Positions 5,690-6,530 of a DNA stretch of 6,530 nt are shown piece by piece. Within the stretch, counting starts at the first letter, position 1. Every line of letters begins with the position of its first letter. The DNA is from Bacillota bacterium (GTDB lineage: Bacteria > Bacillota_I > Bacilli_A > Acholeplasmatales > Acholeplasmataceae): NCBI GenBank assembly GCA_027620815.1, contig JAQCDH010000044.1:1-6530 (forward strand), in the 5' to 3' direction. The position numbers were made by a program, and so were the translations under genes. The notes beneath the pieces are model-generated. The model had not been told where the DNA came from. It ran no database searches and worked only from the letters and a program-made list of their open reading frames with translations.

Positions 5690-6457
5690 GTGATCAACCG
5701 TTTAATATTGAGTTTACGCCAACCAAGACAAATTTTAACATATATAAATGACTCAAAAGGTGTCGTTTTTTTATATATGATGCTTTTAATTTTTATCACG
5801 TTTTTACCGAGTTTATTCATACTTAGTTTTCAAGGTGTCATTGATGATTCAAGGTATTCTCAATTTTATGAGACAGTTCAAAAAGAAATGTTTTTGAAAA
5901 ATAACACCATTGAAAATGGTATGTTAACGATTGAAGAAGACATCGATTTTACATTTGATATCTTCAGATTCATCAATAACGATGCAATCAGTTATCAAAT
6001 TCAAATTCAATTTTTAGAATCAGGTATGTCCATGCAAATATCTGATCAAGAGATTGCATTTACCTCTTATGATTCAAATTTATTTGTTGATTTTAATGAT
6101 CAATCGATACAATCGGTTTCAGCATTCACTAGGTATATTGAGAATTTCATCGAATCTGTAGGTATGATTTCGATTATTTATGGCCTTTCGCTATTTTTAA
6201 GTGCGCTATTTGATTATATATTCATCACTCTTTTTCTAACTTTGTTAATGTCATTTTCAATCTTTAAATCAACATTGCATTTTAAAAAACGATTTAAAAT
6301 TGGTCTTTATTTATCAAGTTCTTATGCTGTTTTTAATATGCTAACAATTTTATTTCAGTTCGAAGCCCTGCAATTTTTCAGTTTACTTATTACCTATTTT
6401 TATTATGTAATTTTTTACAAACAATTTAAAGGAGGCGCGTCTGTTGGAAAAGTTTAA
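5690..6457 (+). CDS. Integral membrane protein resembling DUF1189
   Basis: A 255-residue membrane protein. A basic N-terminus with LRQPRQIL precedes the first membrane segment (about 24-47, ending LPSLFIL). A soluble outer domain of about 105 residues follows (48-155, rich in acidic residues and N/Q). Then come four hydrophobic segments at about 157-174, 176-192, 204-222 and 227-243. This plan, one helix, an external domain and a C-terminal helical bundle, plus the N-terminal wording, resembles DUF1189 proteins of Firmicutes, which have no settled function. I make that match from memory and hold it loosely. The start is GTG 5690 with GGAG 7 nt upstream; no ATG gives a better beginning. It has its own extended -10 promoter. 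Its last 14 nt overlap the next gene, so the two are probably co-transcribed and translationally coupled. Confidence 0.68.
   Translation: MINRLILSLRQPRQILTYINDSKGVVFLYMMLLIFITFLPSLFILSFQGVIDDSRYSQFYETVQKEMFLKNNTIENGMLTIEEDIDFTFDIFRFINNDAISYQIQIQFLESGMSMQISDQEIAFTSYDSNLFVDFNDQSIQSVSAFTRYIENFIESVGMISIIYGLSLFLSALFDYIFITLFLTLLMSFSIFKSTLHFKKRFKIGLYLSSSYAVFNMLTILFQFEALQFFSLLITYFYYVIFYKQFKGGASVGKV
6428..6435 (+). promoter_or_regulatory. Strong ribosome binding site for the TTG-started gene at 6444
   Basis: AAAGGAGG, a near-perfect Shine-Dalgarno sequence, lies inside the DUF1189-like gene and 8 nt before TTG 6444. It is what identifies that TTG as a start. The ATG at 6457 is in another frame that closes after 16 codons. 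Confidence 0.8.
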
Positions 6458-6530
6458 TGTTTTTAAAACACAAATTGATTTACCACCCAATGTGCTTCCT
6501 TTATTAGAACTACAAAAAGTTGAAGTGGAT
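6444..6530 (+). CDS. Start of an unidentified gene (3' end outside window)
   Basis: An open frame of 29 codons runs from TTG 6444 to the window edge and reads MEKFNVFKTQIDLPPNVLP onward, ending LLELQKVEVD. The start is supported by the AAAGGAGG site 8 nt upstream and by the 14-nt overlap with the preceding membrane protein gene, a typical operon junction. There is no signal peptide or membrane segment in the visible part; it looks like the beginning of a soluble cytoplasmic protein. Too little is present to name a family. A TTG start may indicate modest translation or dependence on coupling to the upstream gene. Confidence 0.68.
   Translation, partial: MEKFNVFKTQIDLPPNVLPLLELQKVEVD

Noticed and set aside
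1..6530. CRISPR arrays, insertion sequences, tRNA or rRNA genes
   Set aside because: I saw no regularly spaced repeats, transposase-like protein, terminal inverted repeats or tRNA-like cloverleaf. All intergenic gaps are under about 120 nt.

Overview
The window looks like a stretch of chromosome from a low-GC bacterium with a small genome. An Acholeplasma-type mollicute or close relative is the best guess, because the DNA is strongly AT-rich, the acyl carrier protein and leucyl-tRNA synthetase are of the Firmicutes/Tenericutes kind, and the genes are compact. Every tryptophan in the leucyl-tRNA synthetase is encoded by TGG and no gene contains an in-frame TGA, so the TGA=Trp code of Mycoplasma and Spiroplasma does not apply. 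All seven visible stop codons are TAA or TAG. Species assignment is inference.

Layout. Positions 1-132 hold the 3' end of an acyl carrier protein gene (acpP), followed by a strong intrinsic terminator. leuS follows at 219-2627 with its own promoter, and its stop codon lies inside the stem of the next terminator. Then comes a three-gene block (2704-5014): an ECF-type sigma factor, a single-pass membrane protein that overlaps it by 23 nt and is probably its anti-sigma factor, and a secreted protein built largely of 11-residue helical repeats. A bidirectional terminator separates this block from a convergent minus-strand gene, a YtqB/MnmM-type tRNA methyltransferase (5034-5570). A 119-nt divergent intergenic region carries two back-to-back extended -10 promoters and a 16-bp palindrome over the methyltransferase start codon. 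A GTG-started membrane protein resembling DUF1189 (5690-6457) follows. It overlaps the start of an unidentified gene (TTG start at 6444) that runs off the window.

The main discovery is a likely self-contained envelope-response module. The same composite element, ACCAATAAA, then 13 nt, then ACGTAWTATAA, occurs with identical spacing in front of the sigma factor gene (2656-2688) and in front of the secreted-protein gene (4191-4223, overlapping the anti-sigma stop codon). CGTA matches the -10 core known for some Bacillus ECF sigma factors, and the ACCAATAAA block sits where the -35 element would be. The simplest reading is that the sigma factor drives its own operon and a second, internal promoter that boosts the secreted coiled-coil protein. 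The membrane protein would hold the sigma factor inactive until its large extracytoplasmic beta-rich domain senses something. The sigma assignment is secure; the anti-sigma role and the circuit are inferred from architecture, gene order and the repeated promoter.
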